Positions 55,840 through 64,000 of a DNA stretch of 64,000 nucleotides are shown piece after piece. Under the pieces are notes generated by a model. That model made no database searches and was not told the DNA's origin. It saw nothing but the letters and a program-made list of their open reading frames with translations. Origin of the DNA: Aureispira sp. CCB-E (GTDB lineage: Bacteria; Bacteroidota; Bacteroidia; Chitinophagales; Saprospiraceae); the NCBI RefSeq assembly GCF_031326345.1, contig NZ_CP133671.1:930001-994000 (forward strand), written 5' to 3'. Each line of letters opens with the position of its first letter. Position 1 is the stretch's first letter. The position numbers and the translations under genes are program-made.

Positions 55840-56394
55840 ATGTCAAAACTTATTTTCATATTATTATTTGCAATTTCACTTAAAGCAGAAGCTTTGCCAA
55901 CGTATCCTGTTAACAAGATACAGCAAGGCGAATTATTAAATAAAGCAAAAGCCTCTTCTTTGGATGACTTTTTTGAAAGTTGGATGGATCGTAATGTAAA
56001 AAAAGCAATGGAAGGCTCTTGGATTGTTTTGTACAAGAACGAGGAATTTTTGTATTGGGGGTGGACAACTTTTGAAAGTATGGTCAGCGCAAATCCAACC
56101 GTCAAGGAGTTTTTTAAAACACCAATGGCTGATATTCAAGCGAAGTTTCCCAATTATGAGTCCGTACACGGAAATAGTATTCGAGAAAAGTTAGAAATTG
56201 TTATTGCCAAATCCATCCCTCAAAAAGCTACCGTAACGGTTATACTAGGTTTCAAGGTACAATTAATAGACGAAACCTTAGTCATTCAAACTCCCTGTAC
56301 AATAAAAATCCCAGGCGAAGATAGTGAAAAAGCCAATTACAATGTCATTCTCAATCGAGACACTTTGGATTTGATAAAGCTGGAACCGTTGTAG
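55840..56394 (+). CDS. Unknown protein, paralogue family member 1 (exported)
   Basis: A 184-residue protein with a signal peptide (1-18, MSKLIFILLFAISLKAEA). The ATG at 55840 is preferred over a TTG at 55822. After cleavage the mature part begins LPTYPVNKIQQGELLNKAK and shares a layout with the two following genes: GELL-x-KA, then F-F-x-S-W, W-x-x-L-x-x-x-x-x-F-x-Y-W-G, F-F-K-T and Q-x-x-F-P, with a C-terminal TLDLIKLEPL. No known catalytic motif, lipobox or membrane segment. The tandem paralogues suggest a recent local expansion. Only this member has a signal peptide. Confidence 0.75.
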   Translation: MSKLIFILLFAISLKAEALPTYPVNKIQQGELLNKAKASSLDDFFESWMDRNVKKAMEGSWIVLYKNEEFLYWGWTTFESMVSANPTVKEFFKTPMADIQAKFPNYESVHGNSIREKLEIVIAKSIPQKATVTVILGFKVQLIDETLVIQTPCTIKIPGEDSEKANYNVILNRDTLDLIKLEPL

Positions 56395-56510
56395 GTATTT
56401 GCCTTTCTTAATTTTGCTTTCTTACTTGCACGTATCCTGTAGTTTTTGTAATTTGATTCAATTATTGACAATCAATTAGCCTCAATTTTATTGATTCATC
56501 TTATGACCTT

Positions 56511-57050
56511 ATGTTTTCACTATTTAAAAATGATGCGCCACCTTATTCTGTTCGACGAATTCAAAAAGGAGAATTGTTGGACAAGGCAACGTTAGCAAGT
56601 GTTGATACGTTTTTTAGCAGTTGGCTAAACAAGCGACCTAGAAAAGCAGCTGTAGGTTGTTGGTTTATTTTGCACCAAGATGATGGCTTTGTTTATTGGG
56701 GAAAGCCTGTTTTTAAAGGCCTGTTCAGCGATGATAGAACGGTAGATGAGTTCTTTAAAACTTCAAGGATGGCATTAAGTCAGCAATTTCCATTCTACCA
56801 AAAACAATATCATTATTTTTTGTGGGAGCGATTGTATGCCATTATAAAAAATGAAGTAGATGGGATTTCTGCATTGCGGAAAGACAAGGCTTTGAGCGGT
56901 TTTATAGAAGAGCAACAGTTTCATATAAAGGTTTCTTGTTGCTTAATTTATCCTAAACAAGATGGAGCAACAACAGAGGTAAAAGCACAATACAAGATCG
57001 TTTTAAATCATACGACATTAGATTTGCTCTCCATAGAAAGGTTGGTTTAA
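56511..57050 (+). CDS. Unknown protein, paralogue family member 2
   Basis: A 179-residue protein that starts MFSLFKNDAPPYSVRRIQ with no signal peptide, so it is probably cytoplasmic. From residue 10 on it lines up with member 1: IQKGELLDKA, VDTFFSSWLN, WFILHQDDGFVYWG, VDEFFKTS, QQFPFY and the C-terminal TTLDLLSIERLV. The middle (95-130) is helical and variable. The conserved Trp and Tyr residues are probably structural. Neighbours are member 1 at 116 bases upstream and member 3 at 475 bases downstream. Function unknown. Confidence 0.75.
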   Translation: MFSLFKNDAPPYSVRRIQKGELLDKATLASVDTFFSSWLNKRPRKAAVGCWFILHQDDGFVYWGKPVFKGLFSDDRTVDEFFKTSRMALSQQFPFYQKQYHYFLWERLYAIIKNEVDGISALRKDKALSGFIEEQQFHIKVSCCLIYPKQDGATTEVKAQYKIVLNHTTLDLLSIERLV

Positions 57051-57525
57051 AACAACAAGGTAAATGATATAGGTGATTTTTTAGCAGGACGTTGTCAAAT
57101 AGTTTGTTGTTAATTGCAAAATAGGCTCAGCATTGGTCCAATGCAAGGTGTTTGCATTCACTTTTTATTAAAAACTACAAAATCAGCAGACTCCTATTCT
57201 ATATTTACTCTATTTAGGGAAATTTATTAGATTGATTATTAGTGGTATATGTTTTTGTTTGCTTTGAATTGAAAAAGCTAATAATCAACAGCGAAGTACT
57301 CATGCAATAAACTAAAAAATCAACAGAGTATTAATTCTAAAAACCGCAAAAAAAATAGCTATTTTTAGGCTCAAATAGAGAACCGTGTTGTTAATTTACG
57401 TTATAAGTATGGTGCTCACTGGATAGAGAGTAAGTTTGATTGTTTAGTGCATATTTTACTGATAATCAATTCTATGTTGCTCTAAAGAGAATGAGCGACG
57501 AAAGGACAATTAAAAAATACACATT
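57051..57525. other. Intergenic region with repeat copy D
   Basis: 475 bases between family members 2 and 3. It holds the perfect inverted repeat at 57232-57288 and otherwise no supported gene. A long gap within a gene family suggests that member 3 has its own promoter. Confidence 0.5.
57232..57288. repeat. Dispersed hairpin repeat, copy D
   Basis: Perfect 11-bp inverted repeat TTGATTATTAG (57232-57242) and CTAATAATCAA (57278-57288) around a T-rich loop. The left arm and following TGTTTTTxTTTGCT resemble copies at 59402 and 8289. Confidence 0.6.
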
Positions 57526-58053
57526 ATGTTTCGACTTTTTGGGAATTGGAATACCTACTTGACAAAGGAAATTAGAGAAGGAAAGCATTTGGATAAGGCT
57601 CAAAAAACAGATTGTGGTGCGTTTTTCGATAAAAGCACTTTTAAACGATTGAGCGAATGGACAATTCTATGGGTTGATGAAACTTTTGTTTATTGGGCAA
57701 AAGCGGATCAGGAGAAATTAGACAAGTATTGTTTTTTTAAAACAAGCAAAAAGGCGATTGAGCAAAATTTTGCTGCTTTGGACGTTAACAAAAAAAAATC
57801 CCTTTTAGCGATACTAATATCATATATCAGTGCATTTTTGGATGAAATAGATGGTTGTATTTATACCATCGAAGGAACGGCTTATGATTCTGTACAAATA
57901 GCAGAAGATACGAATTTTAAAATTCGACTCAATGTGGATTTAAGAGTAAGAACAACGAGTTTAGAACCTGTCGTTCGAGCCGAAAAAGGATTGTTTGAAC
58001 TTTTGCTGCACCCTCATAATTTTGATTTGATAAAAATTGAGCGCTTGGACTAA
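57526..58053 (+). CDS. Unknown protein, paralogue family member 3
   Basis: A 175-residue protein without a signal peptide. It is more diverged than members 1 and 2 but keeps the layout: LTKEIREGKHLDKAQ, GAFFDKS, LWVDETFVYWAKAD, FFKTSKKAIEQNF and the ending FDLIKIERLD. The stretch between about 30 and 37 is shortened compared with its relatives. The central part (95-125) is helical and the last 45 residues are beta-rich. No known domain is recognised. A DegT aminotransferase gene follows on the same strand 117 bases later. Confidence 0.7.
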   Translation: MFRLFGNWNTYLTKEIREGKHLDKAQKTDCGAFFDKSTFKRLSEWTILWVDETFVYWAKADQEKLDKYCFFKTSKKAIEQNFAALDVNKKKSLLAILISYISAFLDEIDGCIYTIEGTAYDSVQIAEDTNFKIRLNVDLRVRTTSLEPVVRAEKGLFELLLHPHNFDLIKIERLD

Positions 58054-58170
58054 GTAATTTTCCAACGAAATATGTACCTTCATCGTCAATTAATGAAAAT
58101 GTATTTAGAGAGAAATTTTGTATCCACTTAACACAAAATATGCTTTCTCATTGGTTCAAAAAATAACGAT

Positions 58171-59301
58171 ATGCGACCCATTCAAATGGTAGATTTGAAA
58201 GCACAATACCAAGGTATTAAAAATGCTGTTGACACAGCTATTTTGAATTGTATAGAATCTGGTGCTTTTATCAATGGTCCACAAGTCAAATCTTTCAAAG
58301 CACATCTAGAAAAATACCTTGCAGTCAATACGGTCATACCTTGTGCAAATGGTACTGATGCGTTGCAGATAGCGTTGATGGGCTTGGGACTCAAGCCAGG
58401 AGATGAGGTAATTGTTCCTACTTTTACTTACGTAGCTACGGCAGAAGTGATTGGTTTGTTGCAACTAACACCTGTAATGGTTGATGTAGATCCCAATACG
58501 TTTAATGTTACAGCAGACTTGATAGAACCATTGATAACAGAAAGAACCAAAGCCATTGTACCTGTTCATTTGTTTGGGCAAAGTGCTGATATGGAGCCTA
58601 TTTTAGCATTAGCAAAAAAATACCAGCTTTATGTTGTAGAGGATAATGCACAGGCGATCGGGGCAGATTATACCTTTTCGGATGGTCGTGTTCAAAAAAC
58701 AGGTACCTTAGGAGATATTGGTTGCACGTCTTTTTATCCTTCCAAAAATTTAGGTGCTTATGGTGATGGGGGCGCAATTTTTACTCAAAATGAAGCTTTA
58801 GGAAAGCATTTACAAATGATTGCTAGCCATGGACAAAACAAACGTTATTATCATCAATGTATTGGTGTTAATTCTCGTTTGGATTCTATTCAAGCAGCCG
58901 TGCTGGATATTAAATTAGCTCAATTGGATGCCTATGCGACCGCTAGACAAGCTGTTGCGGCTGCTTACGATAAGGCATTTGGGGCAATAGAAGGTGTTCA
59001 AATACCTGTGCGTCAACATAACTCTTCTCATGTATTTCATCAATACACGTTAAAAGTTCCAACAGATAAACGAGCTGCTTTGCAAGCGCATTTAAAAGAG
59101 AATGGTATTCCATCTATGATATACTATCCAGTTCCTTTGAATGAACAGGAGGCTTTTAAACATATTGTATCGGCTTCAGAAAATAGCTTTCCTGTGACAG
59201 AACAGCTTTGCAAGGAAGTTTTATCATTACCGATCCATACAGAAATGGACGATGAGCAATTGGCATTTATTACCAATATTTTTTGCGCATTTTTTGAATA
59301 A
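58171..59301 (+). CDS. DegT/DnrJ/EryC1/StrS-family sugar aminotransferase
   Basis: A 376-residue PLP enzyme that transfers an amino group to a keto-sugar, usually a nucleotide-activated one, for surface polysaccharide or glycan making. It begins IQMVDLKAQYQGIKNAVD, typical for the family. PLP-binding Lys192 lies in SFYPSKNLGAYGDGGA, and Asp/Gln contacts lie in VEDNAQAIGAD near 158-168. CANGTDALQIAL near 56-67 forms the phosphate-binding end. The family's usual length is 360-390 residues. The lone gene gives no pathway, but the GT-C-like membrane protein at 61431 also suggests glycan synthesis nearby. Confidence 0.92.
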   Translation: MRPIQMVDLKAQYQGIKNAVDTAILNCIESGAFINGPQVKSFKAHLEKYLAVNTVIPCANGTDALQIALMGLGLKPGDEVIVPTFTYVATAEVIGLLQLTPVMVDVDPNTFNVTADLIEPLITERTKAIVPVHLFGQSADMEPILALAKKYQLYVVEDNAQAIGADYTFSDGRVQKTGTLGDIGCTSFYPSKNLGAYGDGGAIFTQNEALGKHLQMIASHGQNKRYYHQCIGVNSRLDSIQAAVLDIKLAQLDAYATARQAVAAAYDKAFGAIEGVQIPVRQHNSSHVFHQYTLKVPTDKRAALQAHLKENGIPSMIYYPVPLNEQEAFKHIVSASENSFPVTEQLCKEVLSLPIHTEMDDEQLAFITNIFCAFFE

Positions 59302-59360
59302 CAATAGTTAGCAACGCTCAAAAATATCAAAAAAGTTTACTTCTTGAGTGTTGCGTAGTT

Positions 59361-59472
59361 GATAATCAAAAAGTTGTGTGTTTGTTGTTTTTGTGTTAAT
59401 ATTTGATTATTAGGTTGATATAAATGTTTTTTTTTGCTCTTTTATGAAAAGGTAAAAAAACAACGAACTACT
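59361..59472. repeat. Dispersed hairpin repeat, copy C
   Basis: GATAATCAAA (59361-59370) and TTTGATTAT (59402-59410) form an inverted pair. The block from 59402 (TTTGATTATTAGGTTGATAT, then AAATG and a T-run, GCTCTTTTATG, AAAAGGTAAAAAAACAAC) aligns with copy A from 8288. The end CAACGAACTACT (59461-59472) matches copy A at 8384-8395. Confidence 0.6.
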
Positions 59473-59547
59473 AGAGTAAAAAATAGGGGAGTATTAAATG
59501 TGTAACGACTTATTCTTGAGAGAATATCTAAGAATAAATCTTTTGTT

Positions 59548-60474
59548 ATGAAATGCGTAGTTCCTATTTTATTTATTTTGACAAGTTTATTATTGTTTGC
59601 TTGCCGTGAACAACCAATGGTAGATTGCACTCCTACCGTGCCTCTAAATACTTCTAGAGGAGCCTGCAACCAAAACTTAACTCCTTCGTCTGCTTACTCT
59701 GAATCTATTAATGGTCATACAAGAGTTATTACGGCTAATAATATACCAGAACATAAAGTTGGTTTATTTGGCGGAGGTCAAGGTTCTTTAAATCCGAATG
59801 CTATTAGCCCGCAAAATGCAGTTTATCGAATTACAACAACTCCTACTAAAGCGGCTTCGAAAACAGAGCTACTAAGTAGTGTAGGACCTGTTGGTGCTTT
59901 TGGCATTTTAATGAATGGAGTGGAATTGGATCCTATTGCTGCAGAACCTTGGCCCCATCAAGGAATGATGGCAGCAAATGTGAATTGGACGTGGAATTTG
60001 GAAGCTACGAATGTACAATTGGGGTTAGATTGTAACAATGCTCACGTGCAGCCAACAGGCAAGTATCATTATCATGCTTCGCCAACTCTATATCTTCAAT
60101 CATTGAACATCAATACCACAACAATGACTCAAATAGGGTGGGCGGCAGATGGTTTTCCTATTTATTATAAGTATGGTTATTCAGATCCGCTAGATAACAC
60201 TTCTGCTGTTGTTGCCTTGACTGCTAGCTACCAACTTAAAACAGGAGAACGACCAGGGAATGGTTCAGATGGACCTTGTGGGGCGTACAATGGCATTTAT
60301 TCTAATGATTATGAATATATTCCTAGCCTAGGAATGCTCGATGAGTGTAATGGTCGAACAGGGGTAACACCAGAATTTCCTGGAGGAACATATTACTATG
60401 TTATAACAGACGAATTTCCTTCTGTTCCTAGGTGTTTGATGGGAATACCCTCTAATGACTTTAAACTGCGATAA
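59548..60474 (+). CDS. YHYH-domain lipoprotein
   Basis: A 308-residue exported lipoprotein; the lipobox LLFAC puts the lipidated cysteine at 19. It has the YHYH domain named for its motif, seen here as GKYHYHASP (YHYH at 173-176). Other family residues are GVELDPIAAEPW near 130, LDCNNAHVQPTG near 155, and DGFPIYYKYGYSD near 205. YHYH proteins are found in many marine bacteria; their function is not established, although metal or peptide binding has been proposed. A short gene with a C-terminal membrane anchor begins 31 bases after its stop and should be in the same operon. Confidence 0.85.
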   Translation: MKCVVPILFILTSLLLFACREQPMVDCTPTVPLNTSRGACNQNLTPSSAYSESINGHTRVITANNIPEHKVGLFGGGQGSLNPNAISPQNAVYRITTTPTKAASKTELLSSVGPVGAFGILMNGVELDPIAAEPWPHQGMMAANVNWTWNLEATNVQLGLDCNNAHVQPTGKYHYHASPTLYLQSLNINTTTMTQIGWAADGFPIYYKYGYSDPLDNTSAVVALTASYQLKTGERPGNGSDGPCGAYNGIYSNDYEYIPSLGMLDECNGRTGVTPEFPGGTYYYVITDEFPSVPRCLMGIPSNDFKLR

Positions 60475-60504
60475 ACATTTCTTAATAACAACCTCCTACT
60501 TGAG

Positions 60505-61092
60505 ATGAAGTATTTATTGTTTTGGGTTAGCTTCTGTTTGGTGCAGAACTATTGTATAGCTCATGCTCCGAATGAAGCTTTCTTTGAAATTTTTGAATCG
60601 GATGACCAACTTTTGCTAAAAGCTGAGTTTCCATGGACAATTAGAGAAGTTTTATTGACAGCTAAACCAGAGCTAAAAATAGCACAAACAACCACACAAA
60701 TGGAAGCAGGATTATTAGCCTACATCCAAGAACGTTTGTCTATTAAAAATGAAAAAAATCAAATTGTCAAAATGCAAACCATTCAAGTGGCTCCTGTTGT
60801 AAATGGCCATGGTCATGGCAGTGTTTATATACTAAGATTGGGAAAGAATGAAGGAGTTCGTTCTGTTAACAATACCTGTATGTTTGAAGCATATACTAAT
60901 CAAGTGAATTATCACAGTATTAAGCTAAGGAATATGGATACATTAAAGTTTGTAACACATTCTCAACAATCTATATATACCATCCCTAAGCCGAAGGCTG
61001 CTAATCGTAATTTTTTGATGATTTCGATAGGAACAGTTGGTGCTTTATTACTACTAATACTGACAAGAAGAAGCAAAGTCATCCGTATTTAA
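60505..61092 (+). CDS. Membrane-anchored periplasmic protein of unknown function
   Basis: A 195-residue protein. A signal peptide ends near 19 (FCLVQNYCIA), so the mature chain starts HAPNEAFFEIFES. A single membrane segment lies at about 168-186 (FLMISIGTVGALLLLIL), followed by a short basic tail (RRSKVIRI), which puts the main domain outside the cytoplasm. The central region contains the His-rich string VVNGHGHGSVYILRL. The pattern near the start is reminiscent of the N-terminal domain of HupE-like or DUF6702 proteins, but weakly. Its operon with the YHYH lipoprotein suggests that the two work together. The end meets the convergent mazG-like gene 3 bases away. Confidence 0.7.
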   Translation: MKYLLFWVSFCLVQNYCIAHAPNEAFFEIFESDDQLLLKAEFPWTIREVLLTAKPELKIAQTTTQMEAGLLAYIQERLSIKNEKNQIVKMQTIQVAPVVNGHGHGSVYILRLGKNEGVRSVNNTCMFEAYTNQVNYHSIKLRNMDTLKFVTHSQQSIYTIPKPKAANRNFLMISIGTVGALLLLILTRRSKVIRI

Positions 61093-61095
61093 TGG

Positions 61096-61434
61096 TTATT
61101 TTAACTTTGGGTTATTGGCATGACGATCTTTGTCTCTAATGGTTCGTTTGTCCATTATTTTCTGCAACGAAGCACCTAAATCCACTTCTGCTTGATTTGC
61201 CAGACAAAGCAAGACGAATAAAACATCTCCCATTTCTTCGGCTAGATCATCTTTGGCAGAGGCTTCTTGTTCTTTTGTTTTAAAAGATTGTTCGCCATAA
61301 ATTCGAGCCATTAGGCGAGCTACTTCGCCAACTTCTTCCATCAGAATGGCTGTATTAGTTAGTTCTCCGTAGTAACGAACGCCAATGGTCTTGACCCAGT
61401 GGTCTACTTTTGCTTGTGCTTCTTGTAATGTCAT
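61096..61434 (-). CDS. MazG-like nucleotide pyrophosphohydrolase
   Basis: A 112-residue all-alpha pyrophosphatase-type protein, which would hydrolyse nucleoside triphosphates to monophosphates and pyrophosphate, clearing damaged nucleotides. The metal site is EEVGE at 33-37 and EEMGD at 66-70, the ExxE...ExxD signature of the MazG/dUTPase-like fold. The length matches single-domain MazG-like proteins rather than E. coli MazG with two domains. Its start overlaps the stop of the preceding membrane-protein gene by 4 bases (ATGA-type), so both are translated together. The end faces the YHYH operon with no room for a terminator. Confidence 0.85.
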   Translation of the reverse strand: MTLQEAQAKVDHWVKTIGVRYYGELTNTAILMEEVGEVARLMARIYGEQSFKTKEQEASAKDDLAEEMGDVLFVLLCLANQAEVDLGASLQKIMDKRTIRDKDRHANNPKLK

Positions 61435-62771
61435 TGTAATAATTTAGCTTTGTTTTTTTTTGAAAAAGAGGTTGGATCTATATTGGAAATGGAAGTATTC
61501 TTTTGGTTTGATTTCTTGGGGTAAATGTGATAAAAATCAAGAATATGTGTCAATAATGCAGATAAAATCCCCAATGCAATCGCTCTATATCGAGCAATAG
61601 TACCGATATTAGAGACCAATAAACCGACTAAGAGAAGGTTAGTGATCGCATAAGCAACAATGAAGTGTATTAGGGGGTTAGGGGACTTTATAGACTGTTT
61701 TCTTAGTGCCAAGGAAACGGCAAACAATACTAGGAAAGATAGAATTTCTAAACTAGCTATTAGCTGTAAAAAATCTTTGCATTCCCATAAAAATGGTCTT
61801 CCTAGCACATTGACAAATGCAATGGGAATGGTACTGAAAATACTGCCAAGTGTTGGACTTAGTGGAGCAACATCTTTTATAGACGAACCTCCAACTTCAG
61901 CTAAAAAGGCGGTTTGTTGATTGGCTAGAATTTCTAATAGTTCAATGCCAAAGATAAACTTAGCAAGACCAAGAGTTCCTCCAATAAAGATGCTATAAAC
62001 AATTAGGTAAGTACGCCAAATTCGCTTAGGAGCATATAATGTACAGATATAGGCTATTGTAGCAGGAAGTAATAGAACTAGCAAATAATGACGGATCATG
62101 CCTATAATAAAAATAGATACACAAAGTTTTGCAATAGCTTTGGATAATCGTGTTTTTTGTTGAAACTCTAAGAGACTTAATAGAAATAAACTTAGACCAA
62201 AATAAATATAGACATCTTTGTGTAAACCAGCTGTCCAAAAAGTCAGAGATGGCAAGAAAAAACAGCAAACAATTAAGGTAAACTTGGGTAATTCTAAAAT
62301 TTGTCGGAATATATTGTAAAAATTCAAACTGGCAAACAAGCCAATGGTAGCAATGAAAAAAATGTGCAAATGGTAATGACCTAACGTAAATGGATATAGT
62401 AGAGCATGGAAATGTACCAACATATAGGTTCCCAAATCTTTCCAAAAAATGGTAGCATCAGGGTAAGTGAAAACAATGGCATTGGGCACAGATACGTCCC
62501 AACCTAATATAGATCCAATATAATAATTGGGATGCGACAAAAATGTCCGCCCTAATAATGTACTTTCGCTCAGATAAATAAATGTGTCTCCTCCCTTAAA
62601 ATAGGTATAGTGGATGATACCATAGAGCAACCCTACTATTATTTTTGAAAGAAAAATAAAGCATACAAAATTGCGTGATAGGCCAGGTGTGTTGAGGGTC
62701 TTTGTAGATTTTATCCACCAACTGAAAGCCACGATATAAATAACAAGCAACAAATAACTCATATTTACCAT
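61431..62771 (-). CDS. Polytopic membrane protein, GT-C or polysaccharide-polymerase-like
   Basis: A 446-residue inner-membrane protein with about ten to twelve hydrophobic segments. Motifs typical of Bacteroidota polytopic sugar-handling proteins are visible: KGGDTFIYLSES near 57-70 in an early loop and FWTAGLHKDVYIYFGLSLFL near 160-185, a conserved W-x-x-G-x-H-K step. Related proteins are annotated as glycosyltransferase-like or O-antigen/exopolysaccharide polymerases; none is characterised that I can name. The final 40 residues are hydrophilic and basic. The MazG-like gene overlaps its stop by 4 bases. It may act with the DegT aminotransferase at 58171 in a glycan pathway, which is inference. 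Confidence 0.7.
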   Translation of the reverse strand: MVNMSYLLLVIYIVAFSWWIKSTKTLNTPGLSRNFVCFIFLSKIIVGLLYGIIHYTYFKGGDTFIYLSESTLLGRTFLSHPNYYIGSILGWDVSVPNAIVFTYPDATIFWKDLGTYMLVHFHALLYPFTLGHYHLHIFFIATIGLFASLNFYNIFRQILELPKFTLIVCCFFLPSLTFWTAGLHKDVYIYFGLSLFLLSLLEFQQKTRLSKAIAKLCVSIFIIGMIRHYLLVLLLPATIAYICTLYAPKRIWRTYLIVYSIFIGGTLGLAKFIFGIELLEILANQQTAFLAEVGGSSIKDVAPLSPTLGSIFSTIPIAFVNVLGRPFLWECKDFLQLIASLEILSFLVLFAVSLALRKQSIKSPNPLIHFIVAYAITNLLLVGLLVSNIGTIARYRAIALGILSALLTHILDFYHIYPKKSNQKNTSISNIDPTSFSKKNKAKLLQ

Positions 62772-63182
62772 TGGGGTTAATAGACTAATATCAACTGCGA
62801 TTTATTGGATAAGTGAATTGGTATTAAACAGGGACAATTGATTAAATGTTTATGGTGAAAAACAGACATAACTTATTTTTGTGAACTCTATTTTTAAATT
62901 AATACTTATTTTTAAGAAATAATAAAAATAAGTATAAGTTTATACTATAGTGTTCAATGCTCCTTTGGTTAAATCGCAAGATATTAAAAAAAAGTGGTAA
63001 AATTTGTGTAAAGTTTTAACGTATAGGCTTATTATATAGTGAAAAAAATGGAATAATTAAGGCTGCAAAATACGAAGTTATCAACTCAAAACAAATTAAT
63101 ATCTCAAAAAGATTGTTGAGATAGGTTGATTTTAAAAGAACAAGCATGAATAGTATAACGATGAAAATGGGCTTTCTTATAT
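62772..63182. other. Intergenic region with an AT hairpin
   Basis: 410 very AT-rich bases between pcm (ends at the right) and the membrane protein gene (starts at the left), both minus strand. No gene is seen. It contains the palindromic hairpin at 62902-62935. Confidence 0.5.
62902..62935. repeat. Perfect 12-bp AT-rich inverted repeat
   Basis: ATACTTATTTTT (62902-62913) and AAAAATAAGTAT (62924-62935) form a perfect hairpin with a 10-base loop. Being almost all A-T it would be weak as a terminator; it may instead be a regulator site upstream of the membrane protein gene. Confidence 0.55.
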
Positions 63183-63836
63183 TTACTTTTGTGGATTTTT
63201 CCCTTTTAGTAAAGGTACAAATTTAAAGTTGCTCAAAGTTTCTTCTTGATAATCAAACTTACCTAGACGAGTTATTTTTAGCATTTTTTGATGTGCTTGA
63301 TTACCAACAGGAATGACTAGAATACCACCAATCTTTAGCTGTTTTTTTAAGGCAGGTGGTACTTCTGTAGCTCCCGCTGTTACTAGTATTTTGTCAAAAG
63401 GTGCAAATTCGCCTAGACCTTTGTAGCCATCTCTAAAGTAACTTCTAATGCCTAGTAAGCCAAGTGTCTCAAACATTTTCTTAGCTTTGGAATATAATAA
63501 CTCGTGTCGTTCGATGGTATATAAACGAGCACCTAATAGGGCTAAAACAGCAGATTGATATCCCGAACCTGTACCAATTTCAAGAATTTTTTCTCGCTTT
63601 TTGACTTGTAGCAATTCTGTCTGATAAGCAACGGTATAAGGTTGAGAAATCGTTTGATGCTCGTCGATAGGGAATGCTTTATCTTCGTAGGCGTGTTCTT
63701 CGAATGCTTTATCCAAAAAGAAATGTCTAGGAATGGCTTGAATGGCGCTCAAGACGTTTTCATCTCGAATACCTTTTTGATAAAGCTTTTCAGCCAAACG
63801 TTTGCGCATGCCCTTATGTCTATTGCTGTCTTCCAT
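63183..63836 (-). CDS. pcm: Protein-L-isoaspartate O-methyltransferase
   Basis: A 217-residue SAM-dependent methyltransferase that repairs damaged proteins by methylating isoaspartyl residues. The N-terminal region has VLSAIQAIPRHFFLDKAFEEHAYEDKAFPI (partly, near 24-55) and the substrate-binding TISQPYTVAYQTELL near 60-75. The SAM site is ILEIGTGSGYQSAVLALLG near 84-102, with an acidic residue in LYTIERHELL near 106-115. KILVTAGATEVPPALKKQL near 150-170 is the conserved post-motif. Length and order match the family. It probably has its own promoter in the 160 bases upstream to the window's edge. The end is followed by a 410-base AT-rich gap. Confidence 0.95.
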   Translation of the reverse strand: MEDSNRHKGMRKRLAEKLYQKGIRDENVLSAIQAIPRHFFLDKAFEEHAYEDKAFPIDEHQTISQPYTVAYQTELLQVKKREKILEIGTGSGYQSAVLALLGARLYTIERHELLYSKAKKMFETLGLLGIRSYFRDGYKGLGEFAPFDKILVTAGATEVPPALKKQLKIGGILVIPVGNQAHQKMLKITRLGKFDYQEETLSNFKFVPLLKGKNPQK

Positions 63837-64000
63837 TTGTTGAATTTAAGTCGCTAAAATACAAAATAACACAAATTTCATAGACGCTTAACTAACAAAT
63901 GACTAGAATAGATACTATTTTTTTCCTAATTTGCTGAAAAATTTGAAAGAATAAACCCTAAATACACTTTATAAAGGTTGTTTTGCTTTGACTTAACAAA

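Overview
The window is AT-rich chromosomal DNA of a Bacteroidota bacterium. Three things show this: two giant or large surface proteins with SprB-type repeats and a gliding-motility/type IX secretion C-terminal domain, repeated use of the Bacteroidota -7 promoter box TAnnTTTG, and weak Shine-Dalgarno sequences. The mix of genes (very large SprB-like adhesin, YHYH lipoprotein, Tim44-like zinc-ribbon protein, many lipoproteins) suggests the Saprospiria, perhaps near Aureispira, but that placement is inference. I see no rRNA, tRNA, CRISPR array, transposase or prophage.

Layout. 1-8.4 kb: tail of an upstream gene, a TonB-dependent receptor, a 2-oxoacid dehydrogenase E2, a lipoprotein, an alpha/beta hydrolase and a di-haem cytochrome c peroxidase-like lipoprotein. 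8.4-18.7 kb: cysS, methylmalonyl-CoA mutase, two paralogous MGT-type glycosyltransferases flanking a type II NADH dehydrogenase and a secreted repeat protein, then a GH25 lysozyme-like lipoprotein whose start overlaps the second glycosyltransferase. 18.9-23 kb: an ECF sigma factor with an overlapping membrane/coiled-coil partner (minus strand), and a TetR regulator with an FAD monooxygenase. 23.2-35.9 kb: one 4216-residue adhesin on the minus strand with about 35 SprB-like repeats and a glycine-rich block. 36-43.5 kb: an ATP-grasp ligase, a helical protein with a sodium:solute symporter, an HNH-type protein and fused formiminotransferase-cyclodeaminase. 43.8-47.5 kb: a second SprB-repeat protein with a lamin-tail domain, and an OmpR-family response regulator.

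47.8-54.9 kb: a thioesterase/metallopeptidase pair facing a minus-strand run of FAD oxidoreductase, Tim44-like and TPM proteins, then cystathionine gamma-synthase and a DUF1015 protein. 55.8-58.1 kb: three tandem paralogues of a family I do not recognise, one with a signal peptide and two without. 58.2-63.8 kb: a DegT aminotransferase, a YHYH lipoprotein with a membrane-anchored partner, a MazG-like pyrophosphohydrolase overlapping a polytopic membrane protein, and pcm.

The metabolic genes look like ordinary chromosomal housekeeping (branched-chain/propionate catabolism, histidine/folate, methionine, respiration). The cell-surface genes are the distinctive part: two type IX secretion substrates, a TonB receptor and several lipoproteins. 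The most promising unexplained items are the three-gene paralogue cluster, the glycine-rich block and domain insertion in the two SprB-repeat proteins, and a small hairpin-forming intergenic repeat present in at least four places.
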